A stretch of 64,000 nt of DNA. Origin: Gnetum montanum (taxonomy: Eukaryota; Streptophyta; Gnetopsida; Gnetales; Gnetaceae). Where the stretch lies: the NCBI GenBank assembly GCA_015680685.1, contig MNCI01028959.1, positions 24,855 through 88,854 of the forward strand, given 5' to 3'. The number at the start of each line of letters is the position of its first letter. The first letter of the stretch is position 1. The notes under the pieces are model-generated. The model worked only from the letters and a program-made list of their open reading frames with translations. It ran no database searches and was not told where the DNA came from. A program made the position numbers and the translations under genes. Below, one piece after another: positions 47,234-58,849 of the stretch.

Positions 47234-47825
47234 TGATGAGCGGCGAGGTATCCTTACACCCAACGATACGAATACGAGTGTTCATGCACGATCCGGTCAA
47301 ACTCCGCAGACAGGCTAGTTGTGGTATCTAGATAGTTACACGTTGATCGTAGTTCGCTATCTTCCCACCTAGACTAGTATTTGCTTTGTCACGTATGGTT
47401 TAGTCCAGAGTGAGGCGTATGATGTGATCCTAAATTAATGCTACTCCTAGAGACAATGGANATAAATATTAACTAAGAAAGCAATAAATAACAATAACAA
47501 TTAACAATTAAACTAGACAATTAAAACTAAGTAAATGTTACAATGATGAAGTAATCTCAATCTTTATTTCTGATCATGTGCGCATCCAAGTATGTCACAC
47601 TCGAATAAAGGTTCCGTACAATTACAACCATCACACTTTGGACATGCACTGGGAAAATATTCTAACTCATATGGAAACAAACTGAAAGAGTCTAGCTAAA
47701 AATAACAAAAGGATTCCTAAATGAAGTAGAAGGCCCTCTTATTTATAGGCTGAGATAGGTGGCCGCGTATACGGGGCTGCGTAGACGTGGCCCAGTTGAC
47801 GCATCGACTGATTCGCACGTCATCA
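47234..47825 (-). repeat. 3' LTR of E8 (with N gap)
   Basis: LTR from TGATGAG to CATCA. The N at 47461 replaces about 240 bases present in the other LTR (about 52146-52385). The right end holds GCGTATACGG, GCGTAGACG and GTTGACGCATCGAC motifs near TATTTATAG (about 47740). The polypurine tract follows at 47826-47840. Confidence 0.88.
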
Positions 47826-47989
47826 TACCCCCATGACTGAATAACAACTCATCCTCGAGTCAAAGAAAGTGAGGAACAAGCTTAATTGAATACACAGTGG
47901 ATAGGTATGGGATTATTGACTGACTAGAAATTTATTCATGCTATAGTGGATATGAAAAAATTGGGACATAGACACAAAATGAAACAATT

Positions 47990-48432
47990 GGTGGAACTCA
48001 TGGGGGTCCCATAGTGGTGGCTCCTCCATGGGTGCCTTTCCTCTATCCTATGCATCAAGCTTCTGAGATTGATACCATTGAAGAAGCGCCTGACATTTCT
48101 CCTCTTCTATTTGAGGATTATGAGCCATCCATGCTGATTTTCCAATGTTTGATGGAGTCAGTACTTTTCATGGACACGGTAGCTATGGGAACACTTGATT
48201 GGCCGTGACATGCCATGCCGCAAATAGCCATCGTTCCTCTTCATAGGCTTTGGCCCTGACGTCTCCTCCCTTTGCTTGGATAGATTATGTAGTAACAGGA
48301 GTTTCATGATGGATGCTGAATGATTGCATTCTGCTCTGCATGTTCTGTATGAGATCCTTAGCCTCTACCTCCCCCATGTCATTTGGTTGCACCTTGAGAA
48401 GGCCCTCCTTATTGTCTTCTTTTAGGGCCCAT
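47990..48432 (-). pseudogene. Extra ORF of E8, internally deleted
   Basis: It begins with ATG at 48432 (MGPKRRQ, then GGPSQG, as in E3) and ends with the conserved 'APMEEPP' region near 48000. Only the two ends of the ORF remain, as in E3, and the middle is missing. Stops and a frameshift are present. Confidence 0.65.
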
Positions 48433-49781
48433 CTATAATCACACAAAGATCAATTGTTAGTAAGGTTATTGAAAAAAGTTCAATGATTTCATACATTACT
48501 CATTGCCTTTAATAAATGTTGAATTCTTTACTTAGTGTGACTGTAGAGTTAGAAATTTTTCAAAGAAGTTGCCCTAAAAGTTTAATGTTGGACCTGGTTT
48601 TGAGGAACATTTGATAAAATAATGACAAAGAAAAGAATAGATTTGGCAATGAAATACTCGGAGGGTATAAGATGATGTGGTGGCTTGCAACAAGTACAAA
48701 TTACAAAAGTCACACAAGTGGGTCCTCCCCAAAGTAGGTTTCAACATATATTCCCTTGTGTAACCACACCTTAAGATGTCTGTAGGCACTAGAAGGGTTA
48801 AATGTAATCTATACCAATGTAAAAAAACACACACATGTTGAATACCACCATGATGAGGTATGAATTCAATGCTATACAAGACACGAGTCACAAATACATG
48901 GACAATGAGATGGAATGAATCGGAGAAGGGATTGCAGAGATTGGGACGTGAGGTAACTGACTCAGGGCACAATGAAGCCTGTGTGTAAAGCATGATTAAG
49001 GTGTCATTACCCCATCATTCAAAGATCAGGACCAAGTCCATTCCTCTAATCAGTGACATCGCATTGTTTCATCCCATGATGAGCAACTATGAGAGTACCA
49101 TAACAACAAGGTGTACGATCACTTGGCGTTTTGTTCAAGGGAGGAGTGATTTTTTGTTTTGTGGAACTTTGCTTGTTCTCTTCTTTTTCTCTTTCTTCTC
49201 TTTTTTTTTTCTTGAATACTGAATCCAGAGAAGCTGCCAACCATCAGGCATGGGTGCATGTCTTTCCAGTGGGACACCCTAGAACAACATTGGATTTTTG
49301 AGTACCCTTTTTGATTACTCTTACTCCCATTTTTTGTTAGATCTACAAGGATCTTAGTACAATCAAGTTGCATGATGACTCCCACAGATGTCACCAAAGA
49401 GAATTTGCAAATCCCCTTGATGTCACATCCTAATCATTCCCTCTTGGTCCATCCTTCTTCACTCTGGGCACAATGAACACAAAATTAATTTTAAGTTCAA
49501 AAATGTCAAGAATATCACTGTACCCTTGAACAGAACTCTTATTTGTAGAGTGGATGCATGGGTGTAGTGAGCTCACTATCCAAATAATTAATCACCGAGA
49601 CTTGATAGCATAGAACACACCTCAACCAACGAGCCACATGATTATTTTATTTGTGGATGAGATTAGTCAGATAAGAAGATAAAAAGAAAAAAATATAAAA
49701 TAATAAATTAAAAGGTGAAAAACTGGAAAACAAAAAGTTAAAAAATTAAAGAAACAGAAAACATTTATTAATTCTATGTTA
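48433..49781 (-). other. Noncoding spacer of E8
   Basis: No gene. It aligns with the E3 and E10 spacers and includes the conserved block at 48717-48742. It lacks the TATA-palindrome module of E10. Confidence 0.6.
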
Positions 49782-51779
49782 TTAGAATGGAGGATACCCC
49801 CCATAACTAAACGGTTGAGCATGGCTAGAATTAATAAATGGAAGGTGAGGATCCTTGCATGTTGAAAATATTGGGACCTAGTCATAGATACCCCATTGGG
49901 GTTCACACACTTGATTAGAGTTGACATAGTGGGGCAAGTTATAAGATGTGGTTAATTTATAAGGAGTTGACCCACTATGGTACTTGTGACCGTAAGATGG
50001 TATGCAAGGATCAGTTTGTCGCTCTCCATTCCTGTGTTCATTGGGCCGTATGATTGTTGGAGTGTTAATTGGTGGCCTTGATGAAGTAACATGAGGTGTT
50101 GGGTTTGAAGAGGAAGGTGCACCACAGTGTTGGATTTGTGCTGAGTTGGTGGATGCAGTGGTCTCTAAACTGTGATGTCCCTTTCAACAGTCATGTCTAA
50201 TGAAGGGATGCCTTCAATGTTGTGAAGGACCTCCACTACTGTTGATAGTAGCAGCATAAGTAACATTTGTGGGTTGGTGCTGTGGTGCAAAATCTTCTAG
50301 CATAGATGGCGGTGATGTAGGAGGGGGTGAAGCATGAGAATATTGAGGTTGAGGAGAAGTGTAAGGTACATGAGGTGGTGATCTTATTGGAGAGGACATG
50401 GGTGGATAGTACTTGGGAGAATGATAATGATGAGGTGAGGTAGAGGATGCTGATCTTGTTGGAGAAACAAGGTGTTGAACATAATAAGCATTTGGCGCTG
50501 GGACAAATGAAGGGTATGGTCCAGTTGGCAGTGGCCTTCCCCACGACTGAGGTTTTTGCCACTATGGTTGGACACAGTATTTTTGTACGAACTATGAATG
50601 TAACATTCCTCCCCAATGCTCATGTAAATGTGACAAGATTGGACATTGGCCTTTGGGATGATCGTACAAGCAAATATTACATTGATACATATGATTGGAA
50701 ATTGAGTTCTTATTCTTATTCTCTTATACCCTTTGTTTCGATTGTCGTGTGGTGTCCTGTCCTATTTCTCGATTTGGCATAGTTTTTCCTCTAATAATGT
50801 TGGTATATTCTCCACATCTTTCATGTACCCAGTCCATCATCTTATTAATCTTTTCCTCAATTTCATCTAGTGATTGTAGGATTGGAAAAGATGATTCCAC
50901 CTCCTTGAAGTGAGTTGATTTCTCCTCTTTATGATAATGGACCCTTGTTAAGTTAAGATTTTGGTCCTATTGATAACTTTCAACATTCTCCCATTTGGCT
51001 ATTTCTCCTTCTTCGTTTGCTATTCACTTAATAAGCTCTTGGAGTTGATTGGCTCATAGCTCATATAGTTGACCTTGGGCATACATCCCTAGGGTCTCCC
51101 TTATTTCATTACGGAGCCCATCTATGATATGGTACGCTAGCCTTTCCTCAGAAAATCCATGGCCTGGACAGTTGTTTAACAATGTGTAATATCTTTCTAA
51201 GGCCATGTCCAAGGGTTCATGTTGTGCTTGTTTCCATCCTTGGATTTTTTTCCTCAAGGCTGACACTCTTGCGTAGGTTTGATATTTTTTGTTAAAAATT
51301 TCTATCATTGTCGGCCAACGTCAAATTGATTTTGATTTTAATGACCTATACCATACTTTTTCTTGGCCAACGAGTGTCAGAGGAAAGAGCTTAAGTTTTT
51401 GCCACCCATTATCAATGTTGTTCCATGTACAGGCATCGTAGAAGGCTTGTAAATGTTGTTACAGATCTAAATCATAGCCTCCTGAAAACTTGGGAAAGTT
51501 TTTTAAATCAAGCATGGGTAGACAACTTTCCTTACGATGCCTACGAGCTATTCAAACAGCCTCATGTATTTCCGTTAAGCTTGTAGTGGCCAGTAGGGGT
51601 TCATCGTCATTGGGTAAGTTATGCTTTCATGTGTTTGGATGATGTTGTCTTCGTTTATGTTTATAAGAAACTTCCACCTTGGGTTGCGTACTCCAATCTT
51701 CATTATTATAATATTCGTTGGTTATCCAATGAATTGCCTTACTAGATGTGGCATTATTACAGTCTTGTAGGAGAGACAT
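49782..51779 (-). pseudogene. gag of E8 joined to the pol tail
   Basis: The frame starts at ATG 51779 (MSLLQDCNNATS), 140 bases inside the LTR, and ends SYGGYPPF with two stops at 49782: 665 codons, a few internal stops, no net frameshift. Capsid motifs include 'FPKFSGGYDLDLQQHLQAF', 'NGWQKLKLFPLTL', 'ALERYYTLLNNCPGHGF' and 'YHIIDGLRNEIRETLG'. The C-terminal 250 residues are Pro/Ser/His-rich. Its N-terminus is shorter than the MSSS type of E5 and E6. It is the best-preserved gag in the window. Confidence 0.85.
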
Positions 51780-51900
51780 GGTCGTAAGGTTGTGTGTGAA
51801 TTTATATGTGACTTTTATAATTAGTTCTTGCTAAAAGATGTATCATTAATTTATATACAGTGACCTTGTATGATGTAACTAATCTAGATAACTAGCACCA

Positions 51901-51918
51901 TCCCTAGCAATGGTGCCA
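51901..51918 (-). other. Primer-binding site of E8 (tRNA-Asp type)
   Basis: The minus strand reads TGGCACCATTGCTAGGGA beside the LTR. It is two bases from the E6 site. Confidence 0.8.
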
Positions 51919-51919
51919 A

Positions 51920-52755
51920 TGATGAGAGACGAGGTACCCTACGCCCAACCATACGAATATGAGCATTCACGCACGATCCGGTCGAACTCTGTAGACAGGC
52001 TAGTTGTAGTATCTAGATAGTTACATGTTGATCGTAGTTCACTGTCTTCCCACCTAGACTAGTATTTTCTTTGTCACATATGGTTTAGTCCAGAGTGAGG
52101 CATATGATGTGATCCTAAATTAATGCTACTCCTAGAGACAATGGAAGATAATATTAATTAAACTAATGAGCAATAGGAAATGAAGTCTAAGCTAGCCTAA
52201 GTGTGATGAGTATCCATTCCTTAATCATCTGCACACATCTTAGACCTTGTGCATGACTACTACTAGGATTACCAAGTGTAGATCCTAGGTACGCTACTGG
52301 GTTACCAAGTAGTCACACTTAAATGCTCGTGATTAAGTCATACTTATTCTGCATTTAACAACAGGAATAGCAAATGATGATAAATAAATATTAACTAAGA
52401 AAGCAATAACTATTAACTAAGAAATCAATAAATAACAATAACAATTAATAATTAAACTAGACAATTAAAACTAAGTGAATGCTGCAATAATGAAGTAATC
52501 TTGATCTTTATTTCTAGTCATGTGCACGTCCAAGTACGTCATACTCGAATAAAGGTTCCATACAATTACAAGCATCACACTGTGGGTATGCACTGGGAAA
52601 ATATTCTAACTCCTATGGAAACAAACTGAAAGAGTCTAGCTACAAATGACAAAAGGATTCCTAAATGAAGCGGAAGGCCCTCTTATTTATACGCCGAGAT
52701 AGGCGGCCGCGTATACGTGGCCCAGTCGATGCATCGACTAATTAGCACTTCATCA
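51920..52755 (-). repeat. 5' LTR of E8
   Basis: An 836-base LTR with TGATGAG and CATCA ends. The U3 part has GCGGCCGCGTATACGTGG and the palindrome GTCGATGCATCGAC (about 52726-52739), next to CTTATTTATA (about 52682). Confidence 0.92.
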
Positions 52756-52760
52756 CTTAT

Positions 52761-53565
52761 GCATGAAGATCTCTCATCTCTAGCAAAAAATCAGCATTGA
52801 GTTAAGTTTCACCATTAAAAATATTCACATTATCGACCATCTTTGGAAAAAAATCATAATTCATCTAAAATGGGTTTTTCTCAATGATAATATGAAAATT
52901 TAACATGACATAACAAATTTTCCCACTGATTTGGATGTCCATGACATAAATATTCCAAAATATTTAAAAATGATTTTTTCACCACTTCACTTTGACCATC
53001 AAATGATGGATGATATACACTAGAAAAATTCAGATTTGTTCCTAAAATTTTATAGAGGAACATTCAAAAATGACTACTGAACTTGGAGTCTCTATTACTA
53101 ATAATATTTAGATTAATATCATGTAATTTTAGAATATGCTAGAAAATCAAATTTTCCATATGAAATGCATCACTCATATTTTTGCATGGAATGAAGTTTT
53201 TCATCTTGGAGAACCTATTCACCACAACAAAAATAGCATTGTTCACACTCTTGGTCTTTGGAATATCACATAAAATTCCATGACATATTTTTGCATGAAT
53301 CCTTGGGAATTAACAAAATTATGTAATTTCCATCCACTCCTTTATCTCCTTTGAATTTTTGACATGTGAAGCACCCCTTCACAAAATTGGAAACTTCAAA
53401 TGTCATTCTAGGCATAAATAGTTTCTACCCATAATATCTAATGTTTTATCCCTACCCATACAACCTACCATGCCATCACAATGCTTTTTAAACAAAATTT
53501 TCTTTCTAAACTCATAATTACAAACACATTACTTATTAATTTGTAATAATAGTTTATCTTAAATA
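52761..53565 (-). pseudogene. Integrase core of E7
   Basis: At 52881-53063 the reading 'FSSVYHPSFDGQSEVVKKSF' is the integrase motif normally written YHPQTDGQTE, followed by 'QWENLLCHVKFSYYH'. Upstream, a 'GCFTCQKFKGDK' stretch (about 53360-53400) is the end of the zinc-binding region. Stops and frame changes are frequent. Confidence 0.75.
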
Positions 53566-54960
53566 TGATAGTCTCTCCATTGGCCTATCCTACTCAACAA
53601 TGCTTCCTTGAGGGTTTTTCACACCAATCCAAAATCATAATCATGCTCATAAAAAGTACCAAAATCACCCATACTTTCCACATGTTGTACACTAAAATCA
53701 ACCACATGCACCCTAAATGTGCATTAGCCATCACATTGGACTTTTCAATTTTTTACTAAAGTACAAAATTGAAATCTTTCAATTATGAAATACATTTAAT
53801 GTATTTAGCACTCAACTTATTTTGAGAAGTTAGAAACTGAAGTGGTTATGATCTATCATCAAGATGAACTCCTTGAATAATAAGTAATGTCTCTAATGCT
53901 TAATTGGTTAAAGAATAACATACAACTCCTTCTTATATACCTTGACTCATTTAACCTTTTAGAAAATAAAGTAACAATCTTACATTCTTGTGAAAGTACC
54001 CCTCAAATAGTAAGTCCACTTGCATCCACCTGCACCTAAAAAAGCTTCTAAACATATAGAATTATAAGCACTAACTCACTAGTTATTTTTTCTTTTAAAA
54101 ACTTAAAGCTTCTTTGGGTTTCATCATACCACCTAAAATATTTATTTTTCTTTAACAAATTAAATATATACAAGAAAATATCATTGAAGTTTTTTATGAA
54201 TCTTCGATCAAAACTTGCTAAACTAAGGAATGATCTTACCTCCCCAACAATCTTAGGAGTTGGAAAATCTCTAATAGTCCTCATCTTAGTAGCTTTCATC
54301 TGAATTTGATTTTTGAAAATTACATGCTTGATGTATGTGATTTTCCTATTAAAGAAATGAATTTTATTCACATTAATTACCAAATGTGCCTTGTCCAATT
54401 TTAGACACGCTTTTCTTAAGTGATCCAAGTTCTCATCTTAATTAGAATTTTACACTAAAATATTGTCAAAAAGATAATAAAATGCTTACCAATCTAATAT
54501 TTAAGTACATCATGCATCAACCTCATGAATGTAGTAGATGCATTTGTGATTTCAAATGGCATCACCAACCACTCAAACAATCCACTAGTGTTTTAAAACC
54601 TATCTTTCATTCATCACCATGCTTGATTCAAATTTAATGATAACCACTCTTCAAATCAATTTTACTAAAAATCTCTACATTGGTAACAACATCAAGCATA
54701 TCATCCATCCTTGGAATAAAAAACCTATACCTCACTATTATCCTGTTGACTTTCCTAGAGTCAATGCATATCCTCCATTCAATATTTTTCTTCTTTGGCA
54801 TAACCAGTACTAGAACAACACAAGGTAAAATGGATTCCCTCATGAAGCCATTTGCAAGTAACTCCTACACTTTATTATTCTACCCACTAATTCAATGTCA
54901 TTTGATATTCTCTCTTATTTGGAATGGTAGCACTAGAAATAAAATTGATTTACTATTGTA
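53566..54960 (-). pseudogene. Reverse transcriptase and RNase H of E7
   Basis: At 54634-54843 the start of RT reads 'MPKKKNIEWRICIDSRKVN' and 'IFSKIDLKSGYH'. Then come '[18 protein letters not shown]' and a catalytic region whose two Asp residues are lost. The connection domain lies at 54048-54428 ('FPTPKIVGEVRSFLSLASF', 'YFRWYDETQRSFKFLKEK'). RNase H further left is too eroded to delimit. Confidence 0.78.
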
Positions 54961-55189
54961 CATTCCTCATTAGTAGCAATGCATCTAATTTTTCCCTGAA
55001 TACCTTGGAAAACTACTCCTTTAAGCCTAGCATACCTATTAAAGGTTTCTTAATGTGTTTCCTCTCCTATGAGGATTAAGAAAGAATAAAGTAAGATTTG
55101 CTACTTCACTTATTCAATTGTCATGGAAATCAACTTATGGATTTCATCATATCTAACTACAGTCCATACATTTCTTAATCAATCAAATA

Positions 55190-55990
55190 AAGAATCATTG
55201 TTGAAATTCCAAGGTCTATCAAGAATTACATTGGCATAATCTATTAAAACTAATTCACTTTCATAACATCATGAAAACTCCTTGTTTTAAATTTTAAAAC
55301 ATATTGTTCGATCACCTCTTAAGAGCAATGCCTTGATAACCAATGTACCTTGTAGGATCTTGGAAGAGGATTAGTTAACAAACATAATCTTATAACTATC
55401 CTAGATAAAATAACATTTTCTTAGGCTTCCCCATCAATAAAAATATAAATCCATTTACCACTAACTAAACATCTAGCCCTAATTTAAAACAACAATTTTC
55501 TAGTAGACTGATCTCCTCTATACATAGTCCTAATAAATGCATAAGAAATTTAATTCATAAACTTTATCAATATTGGGAGCATTAGGGTTACCTTTTGAAA
55601 CATCTTCGCTAGATGTCTCCTTCAATTCCATGATTTACATATCCTTGACCTTGGTTGTCTTGAGATGTAAGCATTCCCATTGCTTATGTTCCCATTCTTC
55701 ATACTTAAAGCATTGAATCTTGGATAAGTTGCTACCTTGACCCTTAATTTCTTTGCCTTGGTCATTCATGGCTTTTTTCTTCTTATCATCCTTCTCTATC
55801 TTCTTATCATGGTTGTCATTATTATCTTCAAATTTGGAGTTAGATCCCTTCTCAAATTTGGATTTCTTATCCTTTTCCTTGGAAGCTTATTTGCCCCTAT
55901 TCCCAAATCCACTTAATTTCTTTTCTACCTTGAGTGATAAATCATAAGCCTTATTAGGATTTTGTGACTCATAGAATGATAGCTCTCATT
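55190..55990 (-). pseudogene. Protease and gag zinc knuckle of E7
   Basis: The protease end reads 'VILDRPWNFNND' at about 55190-55235, the chromovirus form of ILGRPW. At about 55667-55714 the gag knuckle reads 'CFKYEEWEHKQWEC', a CCHC motif whose second Cys is Tyr. A Lys/Asp/Ser-rich stretch precedes it. Confidence 0.7.
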
Positions 55991-56109
55991 GGTATACAAT
56001 TTTAAGACCTTCTAAAAAGAATGAAGCTTATTCATACTCCTCCCAATTCATCTTAGCTTGATCGAATAGATTACAACATTTGAGTTAATACTCCTTAACA
56101 TCTTTCTCA

Positions 56110-58020
56110 CATTTAGAGGAAGAAGATGATCAACCTACCTTTGGGAAACAACAGGAAGAAAAGAATGAATTTATGGTAGAATCTGAGCCTGAAAATTTCC
56201 TTAGAGGACTATTCCAACAAACATCCCCCAATGTCAAAAAACCTTCCCCTAATGCCTTTATTTTCTCTATGGGTATGGTGCCACCATATTCTACTCCTCC
56301 ACATCCTACTACAACAAACCCCATGTTGGTTGTAACAACACATCACACTTAGTGAATGCCAAAAACAACAAATTATAACATATCAATGCCATTTGCAACA
56401 TAGCCATGAAATAAAAAATCATCAATGGTGGGTTTTACCACCACAAATCATTTAACTACTCACATGGAATCCACCATGAACCCCCAGCAACACAAGGATC
56501 ACACACCACATTTTTCCTGTTTGTGCCTCAAATACTAGCACAAACATATTTTTCTTTGTTTGACCCATAAGCCACAACCATAGCACAATCTTTTCCTTCT
56601 ATCATGTAACCCATAGCGAGGCCACAAGCCTTACAAAAGATACCACAACCTTATGTACAAATCTCACAAACTATGGGGCCATTGCAAGTCTTAGATAATC
56701 CTTCCAAATGATCCAAGACCTAACAAAGGAATTGAAGAGGCTTAAAGCCTCTACGATACAAACTATTAAGATTATGGACTTCTACTAGGATGATCCCATA
56801 CATCCTGTAGTCCCATCCTTGACACTTCCTCTTGGTGTCCCCATTCCAAAATTTAGCAAATATAATGGAGAAGGTGACCATAATTCTCACCTTATCAACT
56901 TTAGATCTGAATGTTTGCTCTTACATCCATGACCTCATACAAGCATGAGGATCTTCCCTATGTCTTCAACTAGGAAAGAACTTGATTGATATTGTGCATT
57001 ACCTAGAGGATTTATATCCTCTTTGACAAGCTTAGTATCCTAGTTTGTCAACTGCTTCAAGTATAACTTAAAGCATGACATAATGCTTGACCAACTCATG
57101 AAGGTCAAGGAAGGGCACTTAGAACTTGTACAAAAATTCATTCAATGGTGGAATGGACTACTAAATGAAATACTATAGCTCATAGTTGAAGGTCATTTAT
57201 TAGCCATATTCTAGAGAGTAGTTAATGGCTTCATCAACTTAAAACTTTACTACCTTGATCCATAGTCTCTTACCCAAGCATTCTCACCAATCAAAAACAT
57301 AGAGGATGCCATAGAGGCTAGCCATGATCTAGCCTATATATTATATAAAATCCAACATGCTCAAAGAGACAAAGAAAAGAGAAAATAAAGAAACACTACC
57401 ATATTAACTATGACCAAGGAAAATAAGACCATGAACCAAGGGCTAAAGATCAATCCACCAAAGGCCCCCGCCAACGACAACAGTAACCAATCATTAACTT
57501 CTGGGACTGATACACCAACAACAAACAGATCTAACTTGGAAAGGAAGGACATGTCTAAGTACACTGAGTTGTCACCAAAACCATCCACATTGCTTAATTA
57601 ACTATTAAGAAGTGGGTGAATGCAACATAAACATATGACTGAATTTGCTCGAAAAAAAAGATGAGTGACTATGTGAAATAGCCAAAGATCCCTCTTGGGT
57701 AATGAAAGATGATCCCCCATTACCTAGATGCTTCAAGCTAGACTAATTTTGCCATTATCTTCAACTACCTAGTCATGATAAAAACTTCTACATTGTGCTA
57801 AAGGATGACCTAGAAAGGATGATAGAGAGAGGGGAACTATTCTTAGATGCCTCTAATTTAGTTTAACCACAAAACTAATTAATGTAGGTCTATAAAGACT
57901 TGTTGAATGTCAATGATAGCCCTTATGTTATTTCATCATTCAATTAATGATAATTGAAGACTTTCAAGAGAACGTTCATGATCCAAGTACCCCTTTACAA
58001 TGAAAGAGCTTCTTCCCATA
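56110..58020 (+). pseudogene. E9: gypsy gag fragment cut by E10
   Basis: Plus-strand gag pieces are spread over all three frames. An acidic start reads 'EEEDDQPTFGKQQEEK', a core reads 'VPIPKFSKYNGEGDHNSHL' (about 56840-56895), followed by 'QWWNGLLNEI'. Near 57750-57837 a knuckle-like segment reads 'FCHYLQLPSHDKNF' then 'LERMIERGEL'. It is unlike the gag of the E1-E10 Athila/Tat-like family and represents another gypsy lineage. The sequence stops at 58021 where E10 inserted. No LTR or pol is visible. Confidence 0.65.
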
Positions 58021-58686
58021 TGATGAGTGACAAGGTACCCCTACACTCAACCATATAAATAAAAGCGTTACAAGCATGATCTGGTCGAACTCTGCAGACG
58101 GACTAGTTGTGGCATCTAGACAGTTAGCCTCAGGTCGTAGTTCACTGTCTTCCCTCCTGGACTAGTATTAGCTTTGTCACGTATGGTTTAGTCTAGAGTG
58201 AGGTGTATGATGGGTTTCTAATCTAATGCTACTCCTGAAGGCAATGGGAAGTAATATTAACTAAGTTAGGAGAGAAGGGTGAGAAGGAATCTAATCTAGC
58301 CTAAGTGNAAGGGTGAGAGAGATTAACTAGGAAAGAAGTAAATAACAATTAATTAAATGATTAATCTAAGTGAATGTTGTAATGATGAAGTAATCTCAAT
58401 CTTTATTATCAGTCATGTACATGTCCAAGTACGTCACACTCGAATAAAGGTTCCGTAAAATTACAATCACCACACTGTGGGCATACACAGAGAGGAAAAG
58501 GGAGAGAAAGAAATGAAAACACTTAAACTGTAAACTAACTTACTAATGATCTATGATATCTAACTCATCTGTTTACCTCTTATTTATAGATAAGGAGATA
58601 GGCTGTGATATCACGTATGCGATATCGCGGGTTGGGTTGTGATATCGTGTACGCGATATCGCCATCGCCCAAATGATGACTCATCA
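58021..58686 (-). repeat. 3' LTR of E10 (with N gap)
   Basis: LTR from TGATGAG to TCATCA. The N at 58307 replaces roughly 200 bases seen in the E8 LTR. GATATCACGTATGCGATATC and GATATCGTGTACGCGATATC blocks (about 58608-58662) lie next to TATTTATAG (about 58581). The polypurine tract (58687-58701) has one C-to-T change. Confidence 0.87.
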
Positions 58687-58849
58687 TATCCTCACGACTG
58701 AATGAAAACTCATGCTTGAGTTACAGTGATTACACGATGGATAGGTATGGGATTATTGGATGGTGAAAATGGGATTATGCCATAGTGTGGAATGAAAAAA
58801 AATAAAGACACAACACAAAAAATGTGCTACAACTACAAAATTGTGGAAC

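Larger units (their letters stand above)
47234..52755 (-). mobile_element. E8: gag-only Athila/Tat-like element inside E7
   Basis: A 5.5-kb element with both LTRs (47234-47825, shortened by an N gap, and 51920-52755) and a perfect CTTAT duplication (47229-47233 and 52756-52760). It has a primer site, a single-frame gag joined to the pol tail, a spacer, and a gutted extra ORF. No protease, RT or integrase is present. Its layout matches E3 and E10, which supports a nonautonomous subfamily moved in trans. Confidence 0.92.
46740..56100 (-). mobile_element. E7: Reina-like chromovirus split by E8
   Basis: Read on the minus strand from right to left: zinc knuckle (about 55690), protease (about 55210), RT (54960-54050), eroded RNase H, integrase core (53560-52756), then beyond E8 the integrase C-terminus and a chromodomain-like segment (47233-46740). 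Exact CTTAT copies at both E8 borders show the two halves were once joined. RT motifs ('[19 protein letters not shown]', 'VRSFLSLASFDRRFIKNF') and a chromodomain just after integrase fit the Reina type. LTRs were not identified. Confidence 0.78.

Noticed and set aside
48574-48993. 139-codon minus-strand ORF in the E8 spacer
   Set aside because: It has no domain, the matching frame is broken in E3 and E10, and it contains the conserved noncoding block, so coding use is unlikely.
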